64,000 nucleotides of DNA from Kribbella pittospori (GCF_004331465.1 NZ_SJKB01000006.1:186001-250000); one strand, 5' to 3'. Shown: positions 8,258 to 17,647, counted from the stretch's first letter. Notes: a model not told the origin generated them from the letters alone. Translations and numbers: made by a program.

Positions 8258-8284
8258 TACCTTTCTCAAACTATGAGAAAGGTA
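8258..8284. promoter_or_regulatory. Inverted repeat operator candidate in the HTH/hydrolase divergent region
   Basis: Two perfect 11-bp arms (TACCTTTCTCA and its complement) are separated by 5 bases. The right arm overlaps the likely ribosome-binding sequence of the hydrolase and ends 5 bases before its ATG, so bound repressor would block initiation directly. Confidence 0.65.
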
Positions 8285-8289
8285 AAGCG

Positions 8290-9201
8290 ATGACCGTCTG
8301 GACCACTCCGCCGTACGCCGATCCGACGCGCTTCGAAGAGCACGACGTCACCATTGGCACCGGCGACCGCGCCGTCCCCGGGACGCTGACCCGGCTTGCG
8401 ACCCGCAGCAAGGTCGGCGTCGTCCTGCTGTCCGGCAGCGGTCCGTTCGACCGCGACGAGACCAGCGGACCGAACAAACCGCTCAAGGATCTCGCCTGGG
8501 GACTCGCCAGCGCCGGCATCGCCGTACTGCGCTTCGACAAGATCACCCACACCCGCCCGGACGTGATGAACGAACCCGGCTTCACGCCGCACGACGAGTA
8601 TGGGCCACACACGATCGCCGCCGTACAGATGCTCCGCGAGCATGCGGACCAGGTCTTCTTGGTGGGTCACAGCATGGGCGGCAAGGCCGCGCCGAGGATC
8701 GCGGCCGAGGATCCGTCGATCGCCGGCATTGTGATCATGGCCGGGGACGCCCAGCCCATGCACGAAGCCGCCGTACGCGTCATGAACTACCTCGCGACAA
8801 CGAATCCGGAGGCCATCCCGCCCGGCACCGTCGAGTTGTTCCAACGCCAAGCTGCCACCGTCGCCAGCCCGGACCTGTCAGCGGACACTCCCGCAACCGA
8901 ACTGCCATTCGGGATGCCCGGCGCCTACTGGCTCGACATCCGCGACTACGATCCGGTCGTCACCGCGGCGAAGCTCGACCTACCCATCCTCGTCTTGCAA
9001 GGCGGGCGCGACTACCAGGTCACCGTCACCGACGACCTCCGCGGCTGGCGACAAGGGCTCCCCGACGCCACTATCAAGGTCATCGACGCCGACAACCACC
9101 TGTTCTTCCCCGGCACCGGACCCTCCACGCTGAACGACTACGCGACCGCGCAGCACGTGGATCCGGCAGCCATCGCCGCCATCCTCGACTGGTTGCCCTG
9201 A
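8290..9201 (+). CDS. Alpha/beta hydrolase
   Basis: A 303-residue hydrolase of the dienelactone-hydrolase/acyl-transferase type. Visible parts are the oxyanion strand VVLLSGSGPFDRD, the nucleophile elbow GHSMGG, the acid loop LQGGRDYQV and the final histidine in DADNHLFF. No signal peptide is seen, so it is probably cytoplasmic. ATG 8290 is preferred; an in-frame ATG at 8233 would run through the divergent operator. The divergent HTH regulator probably controls it. Substrate unknown. Confidence 0.85.
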   Translation: MTVWTTPPYADPTRFEEHDVTIGTGDRAVPGTLTRLATRSKVGVVLLSGSGPFDRDETSGPNKPLKDLAWGLASAGIAVLRFDKITHTRPDVMNEPGFTPHDEYGPHTIAAVQMLREHADQVFLVGHSMGGKAAPRIAAEDPSIAGIVIMAGDAQPMHEAAVRVMNYLATTNPEAIPPGTVELFQRQAATVASPDLSADTPATELPFGMPGAYWLDIRDYDPVVTAAKLDLPILVLQGGRDYQVTVTDDLRGWRQGLPDATIKVIDADNHLFFPGTGPSTLNDYATAQHVDPAAIAAILDWLP

Positions 9202-9208
9202 GCAAACG

Positions 9209-10672
9209 TTAGGACAACAGCGAGGCCTCGGTCTCGACTTCCTCCTCGGGATCGAGCGGCAGGATGATCTTGAAGCGGGTGTTGCCGGGCTCGGACTCGA
9301 CGCGGAGATCGCCGTGGTGCTTCTTCACCACGATGCGCCAGGAGATGTCGAGGCCGAGGCCGGTGCCCTCGCCGATCGGCTTGGTGGTGAAGAACGGCTC
9401 GAAGATGCGGCGACGGATCTCCGGCGGGATGCCGGGGCCGGTGTCGCCGATCTCGACGAGCGCGTAGGCGCCGTCCCGCTTGGTCCGGATCGTCAGGGTG
9501 CCGTGCCCGCCCATCGCGCTGACCGCGTTGTCGATGATGTTCGTCCACACCTGGTTCAGCTCGGCGGCGTACGCCGGGATCGGCGGCAGGTCCGGGTCGA
9601 AGTCCTTGACGACGTCGTACCCCTGCAGCTTGCCCGACATCATCACCAGCGTGCTCTTCAGCAACTCGCGCAGATCAACGGTCTGGTACGGCGCCCTGTC
9701 GATCTGGGAGTACTGCTTCGCCGCCCCGACCAGCGTCGAGATGCGGGTCACGGAGTCGTCGATCTCGTTCATCAGCGACTCTGTGTCGATCGTGTACATG
9801 AGCCAGCGGACCGCGCCTTCGAGGTACGTCGGGCCGACCGCGGTCAGCACCTCCTCCATCCACGGCACGTCAAGACCGGCCGCGGCCAGCACCGGCGCGA
9901 CATCCCAGCTTGCCTGCACGCCGTGGTCGTCGAGCCAGTCGGTCAGTGAGTCCTCGGCGTCGGACAGGTCCATCGGCGAGATGTCCTTGTCCTTGTTCTT
10001 CTCCAGCCGCTCGACCGCGTCGTCCTGCAAAGCGACGATCTGGTGCAGCTTGGTCGCGTCCAGGGTGCCGTCGGCGAGCATCGCCAGCTTGGATCGCATC
10101 CCCGAGACCCGCTGACGCAACGTCGCCGCGGCCCGGACCGCAGCGGCGGCGGGGTTGTTCAGCTCGTGCGTGAGGCCGGCCGACAAGGAGCCGAGGGCAA
10201 GCAACCGCTCGCGCTCCCCCAGCGTCTCGTTGGTCCGGCGCATGCCCATCACGAAGCCCTCGATCAGGTGCACCGCCATCGGGAACCAGGTGTTCATCAT
10301 CGTCGCCATCGTGTCGGCGCCGATGACGTAGAACTCCGACGTCTCGGTCACCCGCATGGTCGCGGTGTAGGCCTTGCGGTCGGGGGCGCCGAAGAACGCG
10401 TTGAACGCACCGGCGTAGACCCCGCGCTGCCTGGTCCGGTTGATCTCGACCTCTTCGCCGTGCGACAGCTTGCACAGCCGGATCTCACCGGAGAGCAGGA
10501 CGTAGCAGCAGGTGGCCGGGTCGCCCTCGTTGAACACGAAGCCCTCGGGGTAGGTCTCGACGTACCCGGCCTCGGACAGCCACTGCAACTGCTCGTCGTT
10601 GAGGCTCTCGAACAGGAAGAGCGTGCGCAGTTCGTCCGGGCTCAGCCGGCGCGCCTCGGTCTCGGCAGTCAT
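9209..10672 (-). CDS. Soluble sensor histidine kinase with N-terminal cyclic-nucleotide-binding domain
   Basis: A 487-residue kinase without membrane segments. Residues about 15-130 form a CRP-type cNMP-binding beta barrel (FVFNEGDPATCCYVLLSGEI). The phosphoacceptor His169 lies in LTHELNNP. The C-terminal ATPase has the N box (NQVWTNIIDNA), the G1 box DTGPGI, the F box FEPFFTTK and the G2 box GTGLGL. Its ATG overlaps the TGA of the upstream response-regulator/reductase gene (TGATG), so the two form one signalling unit. The input is probably a cyclic nucleotide or a redox-linked ligand. Family members are often annotated next to thioredoxin-reductase-like fusions. Confidence 0.9.
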   Translation of the reverse strand: MTAETEARRLSPDELRTLFLFESLNDEQLQWLSEAGYVETYPEGFVFNEGDPATCCYVLLSGEIRLCKLSHGEEVEINRTRQRGVYAGAFNAFFGAPDRKAYTATMRVTETSEFYVIGADTMATMMNTWFPMAVHLIEGFVMGMRRTNETLGERERLLALGSLSAGLTHELNNPAAAAVRAAATLRQRVSGMRSKLAMLADGTLDATKLHQIVALQDDAVERLEKNKDKDISPMDLSDAEDSLTDWLDDHGVQASWDVAPVLAAAGLDVPWMEEVLTAVGPTYLEGAVRWLMYTIDTESLMNEIDDSVTRISTLVGAAKQYSQIDRAPYQTVDLRELLKSTLVMMSGKLQGYDVVKDFDPDLPPIPAYAAELNQVWTNIIDNAVSAMGGHGTLTIRTKRDGAYALVEIGDTGPGIPPEIRRRIFEPFFTTKPIGEGTGLGLDISWRIVVKKHHGDLRVESEPGNTRFKIILPLDPEEEVETEASLLS

Positions 10673-12333
10673 CAGAGCATCTCCAGGTATCGGTGCACCA
10701 GTGTCACGGCCATCGCTCCGTCGCCGACCGCGGAGGCGACCCGCTTCACCGACTCCGCCCGTACGTCGCCGGCGGCGAACACGCCAGGCATGCTCGTCTC
10801 CAGGTGGTACGGCTCCCGGTCCAGCGCCCAGCCCGGCGGCTTGCCGCGCAGGTCAGGACCGGTGAGTACGAAACCGCGCTCGTCGCGGAGCAGGTCGCCG
10901 GGCAGCCAGTCCGTCCGCGGGGCCGCGCCGATGAACACGAACATCCACTCCGTGTCCACCTCGCGGCTCTCGCCGGTCGCACTGTTCTGCAGGGTGACGC
11001 GCTCGAGATGCTCCGAGCCCTTGCAGGACACCACCTGCGTACAGGTGTGGACCTCGATGTTGTCGATGTCGTCGATCTGATTGATCAGGTACGACGACAT
11101 CGTCGCCGTGAGCGATGGTCCTCTCACCAGCATATGCACGGTCTTGGCGTGTTTCGAGAAATACACCGCGGCCTGCCCGGCAGAGTTCGCCCCGCCGATG
11201 ATGTAGACCTCCTGGCCGGCGCAGCTCGGGCCCTCGGTGGTCGCGGATCCGTAGTAGATCCCGCGGCCGCAGAGGTCGTCGACGCCCGGCGCGTCCAGGT
11301 GCCGGTAGGCCACCCCGGTCGCCAGGATCACCGAGTGGGACGAGATCTCGCTGCCGTCGGAGAACATCAGCTTGCGGGCGGACCCGAGCGTCTCGAGGCC
11401 GACCACCTGGCGCGCGGTCAGCAACTCGGCGCCGAACCGGACCGCCTGCCGCCGAGCCCGATCGGTCAACTGTGCCCCGGACACTCCATCCGGGAAGCCC
11501 AGGTAGTTCTCGATCCGGCTCGACTGGCCGGCCTGGCCGCCGGTCGCCAACTGCTCGACCAGTACGGTCCGCAGTCCCTCGCTGGCGCCGTACACCGCGG
11601 CGCCAAGACCGGCCGGGCCGCCGCCGACCACGACCAGGTCATAGAAGTCCTTCGTCGGTGAGGTGGAGAGCCCGACCTTGTCGGCGAGCTCCGCCTCGCT
11701 CGGGGCGACCATCACCGTGCCATCCGGGGTGATCACCACGGGCAGCGTCGACCCGTCGATCCCGGCCGCGTCGAGGAGGCGCTTGCTCTCCTCGTCGTCG
11801 ACACTCAGCCAGCGGTACGGCACCGCGTTGCGGGCGAGGAAGTCGCGAGCCGTGAACGACGGCGCCGACCAGCGGTGACCGATCACCCGGGTCTCGTCGC
11901 TGGACGGCTCCGGGGTCGTCTTCCACAGGTCGAGCATTGCGTCGACCACCGGATAGAGCTTCTCCTCCGGCGGATTCCACGGCTTGAGCAGGTAGTGGTC
12001 GAGGTCGACCACGTTGATCGCCTGGATCGCGGCGTCGGTGTCGGCGTACGCCGTCAGCAGGACCCGGCGGGCGAGCGGGAACAGGTCCATCGCGGCCTCG
12101 AGGAACTCGATGCCGGACATCTGGGGCATCCGGTAGTCGGCGAGCAGCAGGGCCACCGGTCCGCCGCGCAGCTTGAGCTCGCGCAGGGCCTCCAGCGCCT
12201 GGGACGGGTGCTCGGCCCGGACGATGCGATTCTCCTCGCCGTACCGACGGCGAAGGTCACGGGCGATAGACCGGGAAACACCCGGATCGTCGTCCACGGT
12301 GAGGATCACCGGGCGGGTCGTCGACGCTGTCAT
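10672..12333 (-). CDS. Response regulator fused to a thioredoxin-reductase-like flavoprotein, CxxC absent
   Basis: A 553-residue fusion. Residues 1-125 are a receiver domain with the acidic pocket DDD (14-16), phosphoacceptor Asp66 (LLLADYRMP) and Lys117. Residues about 145-225 look like a thioredoxin/glutaredoxin-fold insert without a Cys pair. Residues about 230-553 are a thioredoxin-reductase-type FAD/NAD(P) module: GGGPAGLG (237), ATGVAYR, GGANSAGQAA, and the terminal FAAGDVR. The redox CxxC of true thioredoxin reductases (CATC) is replaced by SATT at 363-366, so disulfide reduction of thioredoxin is unlikely. ATG 12333 is chosen because homologous receiver sequence begins there. The kinase downstream is its probable phosphodonor. 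Confidence 0.9.
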   Translation of the reverse strand: MTASTTRPVILTVDDDPGVSRSIARDLRRRYGEENRIVRAEHPSQALEALRELKLRGGPVALLLADYRMPQMSGIEFLEAAMDLFPLARRVLLTAYADTDAAIQAINVVDLDHYLLKPWNPPEEKLYPVVDAMLDLWKTTPEPSSDETRVIGHRWSAPSFTARDFLARNAVPYRWLSVDDEESKRLLDAAGIDGSTLPVVITPDGTVMVAPSEAELADKVGLSTSPTKDFYDLVVVGGGPAGLGAAVYGASEGLRTVLVEQLATGGQAGQSSRIENYLGFPDGVSGAQLTDRARRQAVRFGAELLTARQVVGLETLGSARKLMFSDGSEISSHSVILATGVAYRHLDAPGVDDLCGRGIYYGSATTEGPSCAGQEVYIIGGANSAGQAAVYFSKHAKTVHMLVRGPSLTATMSSYLINQIDDIDNIEVHTCTQVVSCKGSEHLERVTLQNSATGESREVDTEWMFVFIGAAPRTDWLPGDLLRDERGFVLTGPDLRGKPPGWALDREPYHLETSMPGVFAAGDVRAESVKRVASAVGDGAMAVTLVHRYLEML

Positions 12334-12385
12334 GCCTCCTTCATACCAGCGCGAACCCACAAAGCGGGATCGGTAATCCACAGGC

Positions 12386-12425
12386 GCTGGCCCGGTTCGC
12401 GGGGCTGGTCACGAACCGGGCCGGC
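12386..12425 (-). terminator. Hairpin downstream of the chitinase pseudogene
   Basis: Arms GGCCCGGTTCG (12389-12399) and CGAACCGGGCC (12412-12422) pair perfectly around a 12-base loop and can extend by 3 bp with one mismatch. It sits just past the chitinase stop on the minus strand. There is no clear T-run, so its strength as an intrinsic terminator is uncertain. Confidence 0.6.
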
Positions 12426-12436
12426 CTGGGCGGGCC

Positions 12437-13614
12437 TCAGGGCAGGGCCGCGAGGTACGGCGCGTGGCTGTTCCGGAACTCCCAGTTGTAGTAGCGGTCC
12501 CAGTTGATCGACCACGTCATCAGCCCGCGGAAGGCCGGTGAAGCACCGCCGCGAAGGCTGTATCCGCCGCAGTTCTGGCCCTTCACCAGGCAGTCCAGCG
12601 CTTGATGAACGGCTGCCGGGGCGGTGTAGCCGTTGCCTGCGCTGACCGCCGCCGGAAGCCCGAACCCGATCTGGTCCTCCCGCAGTCCGGGGAAGGTCTG
12701 ACCGGTGCGGCGCCGCCGTAGAACTGGTAGCCCACCTGCACGAAGAACGTCTCCGGCGCCATCGTCAGCACGAAGTTCGCGCCGTACCTCGACTTCAGGG
12801 TCTTCAGCGCCGAGATCAGGTTGACAATCACCGGTGTGGTCGGGTTGCGGAAGTCGGTGTCACCGGAGTTGAGGTACAGCGAGTGGCCTTCGAAGTCGAT
12901 GTCCAGCCCGTCCAGGCCGTACCGGTCGATGATCGCGCTGACCGAACTGACGAACGCGTCCCGGGCCGCTGTGCTGGTGAGCTGCACCTGCCCGTTCGCG
13001 CCGCCGATCGAGATCAGCACCTTCTTCCCGGCCGCCTGCTTTGCCCGGATCGCCGCGATGAACTCCGGCTCGCTCTCGACGTTCGGGCACTCACTCGCCG
13101 GGCAGCGGTTGAACCGGATGTCCCCGGACGTGACCGACGTCGGTTCACCGAAGGACAGGTTGATGATGTTCCACTCACTCGGTACGTCGGCCATCCGCAC
13201 GTACCCGGAGCCGTTGGCGAAGCTCGCGTGCAGGTAGCCGATCAGCGCATGCTTCGGTAATCCGGTGCTCGCGCAGCCGCCCGTCGTACCTGTCGTCGCT
13301 GCTGACTTGGCCGACTCACCAACGCTGTTGTACGCCGCCACGGCGTACGTGTGACTGCTGCACGTGTACGTCGCACTCGGCTGCACGGACACGGTCTGGC
13401 TGCACTGCGCGAAGTCGGAACTCGTCACCGCTCCGTTCAGCGCGTGGCTGCCGCTGCGGACCGGATTGGTGACGACCGATCCGCGCGAGCAGGTCCAGCC
13501 GCTCAGCGAACCGGTCTCGAAGCCGGGATTGGACAGGATGTTCGCGGCCTGGGCCGGCGCCGTGATGCCGGCCAGCAGGACCCCGACGACAACCGCAAGC
13601 CAAGGTGCACGCAT
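12437..13614 (-). pseudogene. GH18 chitinase, broken by internal deletion(s) and a frameshift
   Basis: A secreted chitinase gene that no longer encodes a normal enzyme. It starts at ATG 13614 after GAGGAGG, with a signal peptide ending AQA. A carbohydrate-binding module begins NPGFETGSLSGW but breaks off at PSATYT and runs straight into the last strand of a fibronectin-III-like domain (YAVAAYNSVGES). The GH18 domain keeps the catalytic DGLDIDFEG, then at about 12700-12725 jumps from GYQFYGG to the distal region and changes frame. The remaining end (GQTFPGLREDQIGFGLP to SINWDRYYNWEF) is readable only in another frame, down to the TGA at 12437. The segment normally holding the substrate-binding Met-x-Tyr-Asn strand is missing. 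Confidence 0.82.
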
Positions 13615-13637
13615 CGGACCTCCTCGAAGGTCCATTT

Positions 13638-13666
13638 AGTAGAGACGCTCCATAACTAGAGGTCAA
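13638..13666 (-). promoter_or_regulatory. Sigma-70-like promoter for the chitinase gene
   Basis: On the minus strand, TTGACC (13666-13661) and TCTACT (13643-13638) are separated by 17 bases, about 24 bases upstream of the ATG. The match to consensus is fair. Confidence 0.45.
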
Positions 13667-13679
13667 TGCGTCACCGGAT

Positions 13680-13706
13680 CGGCTTCCCGACGTTGTCGGG
13701 AAGCCG
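13680..13706. promoter_or_regulatory. Perfect 12-bp inverted repeat in the chitinase/protease divergent region
   Basis: CGGCTTCCCGAC and its exact complement flank a 3-base loop. Both neighbours are transcribed away from it, so it is not their terminator. It could be an operator or a leader hairpin. Confidence 0.5.
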
Positions 13707-13883
13707 CCTGCTGTTTGGCAGGTTTTCGCCAGCGGCCAGTTGAAGCCAAAACAGTGTGGTCAGCGCCGTGGATTGGCAGGCTCTTCCGCGTCCGGGCTCG
13801 GGGGCGGGCGGCCGAGGCGACAGCCGCGGTCAGGACATGAGGGACGCACATCCGCCCGTCCCTCCAGCACCTGGAGGAATTGC

Positions 13884-16800
13884 GTGAACCACCTGTCCCT
13901 GCGTCGACGGACCGCGTTGATCGCGGCCGCCGTCCTGAGCACCGCCGCCTTCGCGGCCCCGGCCGGGAACGCCGTCAGCACGGCTGCCGCGCCCGGCTCG
14001 CCGCCACCGGACGATCTCGCCACCTCGATGCGACTGCCCCACTTCGCCCCCGGCCGGTACGTCGTGACCCTGGCCGACAAGCCACTGGCGACGTACTCCG
14101 GTGGTGTGGCCGGGCTGAAGGCCACCAAGCCGGCCAAGGGACACAAGGTCGACACCGCGAACCCCGACTCGAAGCGCTACAGCAACTGGCTCGACAGCCG
14201 CCACAACACGGTGGCCGCCGCGGTCGGTGCGAAGGCGACCCGGCACTACTCGACCGCGATCAACGCGTTCGCCGCCAACCTGAGCAGCCAGCAGGTCAGC
14301 GAGCTCAGCAAGACACCGGGCGTCGTCGCGGTCACTCCGGACCAGTTGCACCAGGCGCTGGACGACAAGAAGCCCACCGACTTCCTCAAACTGTCCGGCA
14401 AGAACGGCGTCTGGTCCGCACTCGGCGGCAACGCCGAAGCCGGCAAGGGCGTCGTGGTCGGCGTCGTCGACACCGGCATCTGGCCGGAGAGCGCCTCACT
14501 GTCCGGACCGAAGCTGGGCACCAAGCCCGCCACCGAGGCCGACCCGTACCGGCCGTACCGCTCCGGCGACACCATCGTCATGCACAAGGCCGACGGCAAC
14601 GACTTCACCGGCTCCTGCGAGGCCGGCGAGGACTTCACCGCCGACCTGTGCAACACCAAGCTCATCAGCGCCAAGTACTTCGGCGACGCCTGGCTGGGCG
14701 CCACTCCGCCCGAGGCCCGGGCCGACTACGCCTCCCCGCGCGACGGTGAAGGCCACGGCACTCACACTGCGACCACTGCGGCCGGCCGCGCCGGTGTGGA
14801 CGTTGCGGAGAGCGGCATCAACTTCGGCACGATCTCCGGCGTTGCTCCGGCCGCCAAGATCGCCGTGTACAAGGCGTTGTGGACCGGCAAGGGCGGCGTC
14901 GGCTCGGGCGGCTACACGTCCGACATCCTCGCCGCGATCGACCAGGCCGTCGCCGACGGCGTCGACGTGATCAACTACTCGGTCGGCTCGATCTTCGAGT
15001 CCGCGCACACGGACCCGGTGCAACTCGCTTTCCTGTCCGCGGCGTCCGCCGGCATCTTCGTCTCCGCAGCCGGCGGCAACTCCGGTCCGGTGCCGTCGTC
15101 GCTCGACAACACCTCTCCGTGGGTGACCACGGTCGGCGCGAGCACAGTGGCGCCGTACGACGCGACTGTGGTCCTCGGCAACGGCGAGAAGTACTCCGGG
15201 CTGAGCACCTCCATCGCTACCGCGGTCGGTCCCCTGTCGCTGGTCACCGGTGCTGCCGCTCGGGTAGAGAGTGCAGCCGAGTACGACGGATCGCAGTGTC
15301 TGCCGGGCACGCTCGACTCGGCCAAGGCTGCCGGGAAGATCGTCGTGTGCGACCGGGGCGTCGGAGCCCGGGTCGACAAGTCGGCCGAGGTCAAGCGCGC
15401 AGGTGGCGTCGGCATGGTGCTGCTGAACCTGACCGACCAGGACACGGTGGCCGACTCGCACGCAGTACCGACCGTGCACCTCAACACGCCGGGATCGCTG
15501 TCTGTGAAGGCGTACGCCGGCACTGCCGGAGCCACTGCACAGCTTGTGCCCGGCAACCTGACCGCACAGACCACGCCGTACCCGCAGATGGCGGACTTCT
15601 CCTCGCGTGGCCCGTCGCTGTCGAGCCACGGCGACCTGCTGAAGCCGGACATCGCTGCACCGGGTGTGAACGTCCTGGCCGCGGTGGCTCCGCCCAGCAA
15701 CGGCGGACACAGCTACGCGTTCCTCTCCGGTACGTCGATGGCCGCGCCGCACATCGCCGGCCTGGCTGCTCTCTACCTGGCGAAGCACCCTGACTGGACT
15801 CCGATGATGGTGAAGTCGGCGCTCATGACGACCACCAGCGACGTCAAGACCGCCAGCGGCGCTGTCGACAACGATCCGTTCGCGCGGGGCGCCGGTGAGG
15901 TCCAGCCGTCGCGGATGCTCGACCCCGGTCTCGTCTACGACTCCGGTGACGTCGACTGGCTCGGCTATCTGGAGGGCAGCGGTGTCAACACCGGCACCGG
16001 CGTACCCGCGATCGACCCCAGCAACTACAACGCACCGTCGATCGCGGTCGGCGAGCTGGTCGGCACGCAGACTGTCACCCGCCGCGTCACCGCGGTGAAG
16101 GGCGGTCTGTACCGCGCGACCGTGTCCGTGCCCGGCATGAAGGCCGTCGTCATCCCGTCGATCTTGAGCCTGCAGGCCGGCCAGACGAAATCCTTCACCG
16201 TCAAACTCACCCAGGACACGGCCCCGTCGCACGAAACCACCAGCGGCTGGCTGACCTGGCAGGGCGCTGGTACGTCGGTCCGTAGCCCGATCGCGGTCGT
16301 CCCGACGTCGGTTATCGCACCGACCAACGTCACCGGCTCCGGTGCGGCCGGCTCGGTCTCCTTCGACGCCACGGTCGGCAAGGCCGGTACGCCGATCCAC
16401 GCCTACGGCTTCACGTCGGCACCGCAGATCCCGGGTGAGGTTCCGGCGGGAGCCGCTGACGCAGACCTGCCGAACTACCCGGTCACCGTGACCGCCGGCA
16501 CCAAGGCTGTGCAGTGGAACATCAAGACGGTCGACCCGGCCGGCAGCATCTGGATGGTGCTCTACAAGGTCGTGAACGGCCAGATGCAGCTGCTCTCCTT
16601 CGAAGGCACCGGGGCGAACCAGGCCTCCGCGACGGTGGCCGCTCCCTCGCCCGGCGTCTGGGGTGTGCTCGCCATCACCCTGTCGAACCCGCCGGGTGCC
16701 GACACCACGAAGTACACGATGCAGACCAACGTCGTGACCGGTGGCAACGCGCTCAAGGTGACGCCGTCGGTGGCACCGGCCGCGGGCAAGCCGTTCCAGG

Positions 16801-16895
16801 TCACCGCGTCCTGGTCGGGAGTCCGCACTGATCAGCGCTCCACCGGATTCGTCGAGTTCCCGAACCGGGCCGGCACTGTCGTGACCGTCAACTAG
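13884..16895 (+). CDS. Secreted subtilisin-like serine protease (S8 family)
   Basis: A 1003-residue exported protease. The start GTG 13884 follows CTGGAGGAA and opens a signal peptide (LRRRTALIAAAVLSTAAFAAP). An I9-type propeptide (about 55-155) precedes the catalytic domain with Asp196 (VVDTGIW), His291 (GHGTHTA) and Ser618 (SGTSMAAPH). A PA-type insert lies between His and Ser (CLPGTLDSAKAAGKIVVCDRG). The C-terminal third has fibronectin-like beta domains. The architecture resembles plant-type/actinobacterial large subtilases (S8A with PA insert). It converges on the LuxR-type gene so tightly that both stops share CTAG at 16892-16895. Confidence 0.93.
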   Translation: MNHLSLRRRTALIAAAVLSTAAFAAPAGNAVSTAAAPGSPPPDDLATSMRLPHFAPGRYVVTLADKPLATYSGGVAGLKATKPAKGHKVDTANPDSKRYSNWLDSRHNTVAAAVGAKATRHYSTAINAFAANLSSQQVSELSKTPGVVAVTPDQLHQALDDKKPTDFLKLSGKNGVWSALGGNAEAGKGVVVGVVDTGIWPESASLSGPKLGTKPATEADPYRPYRSGDTIVMHKADGNDFTGSCEAGEDFTADLCNTKLISAKYFGDAWLGATPPEARADYASPRDGEGHGTHTATTAAGRAGVDVAESGINFGTISGVAPAAKIAVYKALWTGKGGVGSGGYTSDILAAIDQAVADGVDVINYSVGSIFESAHTDPVQLAFLSAASAGIFVSAAGGNSGPVPSSLDNTSPWVTTVGASTVAPYDATVVLGNGEKYSGLSTSIATAVGPLSLVTGAAARVESAAEYDGSQCLPGTLDSAKAAGKIVVCDRGVGARVDKSAEVKRAGGVGMVLLNLTDQDTVADSHAVPTVHLNTPGSLSVKAYAGTAGATAQLVPGNLTAQTTPYPQMADFSSRGPSLSSHGDLLKPDIAAPGVNVLAAVAPPSNGGHSYAFLSGTSMAAPHIAGLAALYLAKHPDWTPMMVKSALMTTTSDVKTASGAVDNDPFARGAGEVQPSRMLDPGLVYDSGDVDWLGYLEGSGVNTGTGVPAIDPSNYNAPSIAVGELVGTQTVTRRVTAVKGGLYRATVSVPGMKAVVIPSILSLQAGQTKSFTVKLTQDTAPSHETTSGWLTWQGAGTSVRSPIAVVPTSVIAPTNVTGSGAAGSVSFDATVGKAGTPIHAYGFTSAPQIPGEVPAGAADADLPNYPVTVTAGTKAVQWNIKTVDPAGSIWMVLYKVVNGQMQLLSFEGTGANQASATVAAPSPGVWGVLAITLSNPPGADTTKYTMQTNVVTGGNALKVTPSVAPAAGKPFQVTASWSGVRTDQRSTGFVEFPNRAGTVVTVN

Positions 16896-17647
16896 ATCCA
16901 GCGACGCCGGGCGGCTTGAACACCCGCCTGGAACCGGGTCTGCGCGCCGAGGGATTCCATCAGCGCGCGGACCCGGCGCTGGGTCGTCCGGGGACTGATC
17001 CGCAACCGCCGACTGATCATGTCGTCGGTCGCACCACCCGCGAGCAACAGCAAGATGTCCCGGTCCGGCGCCCGCAAGGCGGGCGCCTCACCATTCGCCA
17101 GCAGCGCCGGCATCGGGATCGCCAAGGCCCACAACATCTCGAACGTCGCGATCAACCCGTCCAGCAGACCCGACGACCGGATCAGCAGGTTGGACTCGGC
17201 AGGCGCCCGCTTGGTCAGGCCGATCAGTGCAGTGTGGTCGTCACCGACCGCCATCTTCATCGGAACCTGCGCCAGCACCCGGCCGACCTCGCCCGCCGCC
17301 TGTAACTCCGGCAGAACGCCCATGATGTCCTCGGACTCGAACACCTCGGTCCCGTAGATCGCCCGGTACTCGATCCCATCGGCGAGCCGCTCCAGCTCCA
17401 GCCTCTGCTGGGTGGACGGCGGCGTCGCGTACGGCGGCCGGTCCAGCACTCGGACCTGGCGGGTGGAGTTCCTCTGCAGATCCTCGTAGGCCCGCAGCAG
17501 CGTCGGACCGTCCTCGATCAGCTCGATCTGATTGCCCTCCAGCACCGGAGTCCCTCGGGCACCACGCAGTTCGTCGGCGACACCCCGCAGCCGCGCCAAC
17601 TGGGCATCCAACTCGTCCAGCGGATCAACAACCTCGTCCGCCACCAT
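16892..17647 (-). CDS. LuxR-type HTH regulator with TrmB-like sensor region
   Basis: About 251 residues. The C-terminal HTH is clear (APDRDILLLLAGGATDDM, then ISRRLRISPRTTQRRVRALM). The upstream half includes an N-terminal helix pair and a central alpha/beta region (QVRVLDRPPY, VPMKMAVGDDHTALIG) as in actinobacterial TrmB-like LuxR proteins. ATG 17647 is preferred over ATG 17653 because GGAGGG ends 6 bases before it, while it abuts the other. Converges with the subtilase; both stop codons overlap. Target and ligand unknown. Confidence 0.82.
   Translation of the reverse strand: MVADEVVDPLDELDAQLARLRGVADELRGARGTPVLEGNQIELIEDGPTLLRAYEDLQRNSTRQVRVLDRPPYATPPSTQQRLELERLADGIEYRAIYGTEVFESEDIMGVLPELQAAGEVGRVLAQVPMKMAVGDDHTALIGLTKRAPAESNLLIRSSGLLDGLIATFEMLWALAIPMPALLANGEAPALRAPDRDILLLLAGGATDDMISRRLRISPRTTQRRVRALMESLGAQTRFQAGVQAARRRWI

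Noticed and set aside
14496..16400. Long minus-strand frame inside the subtilase
   Set aside because: Antisense shadow of a gene with an intact catalytic triad.
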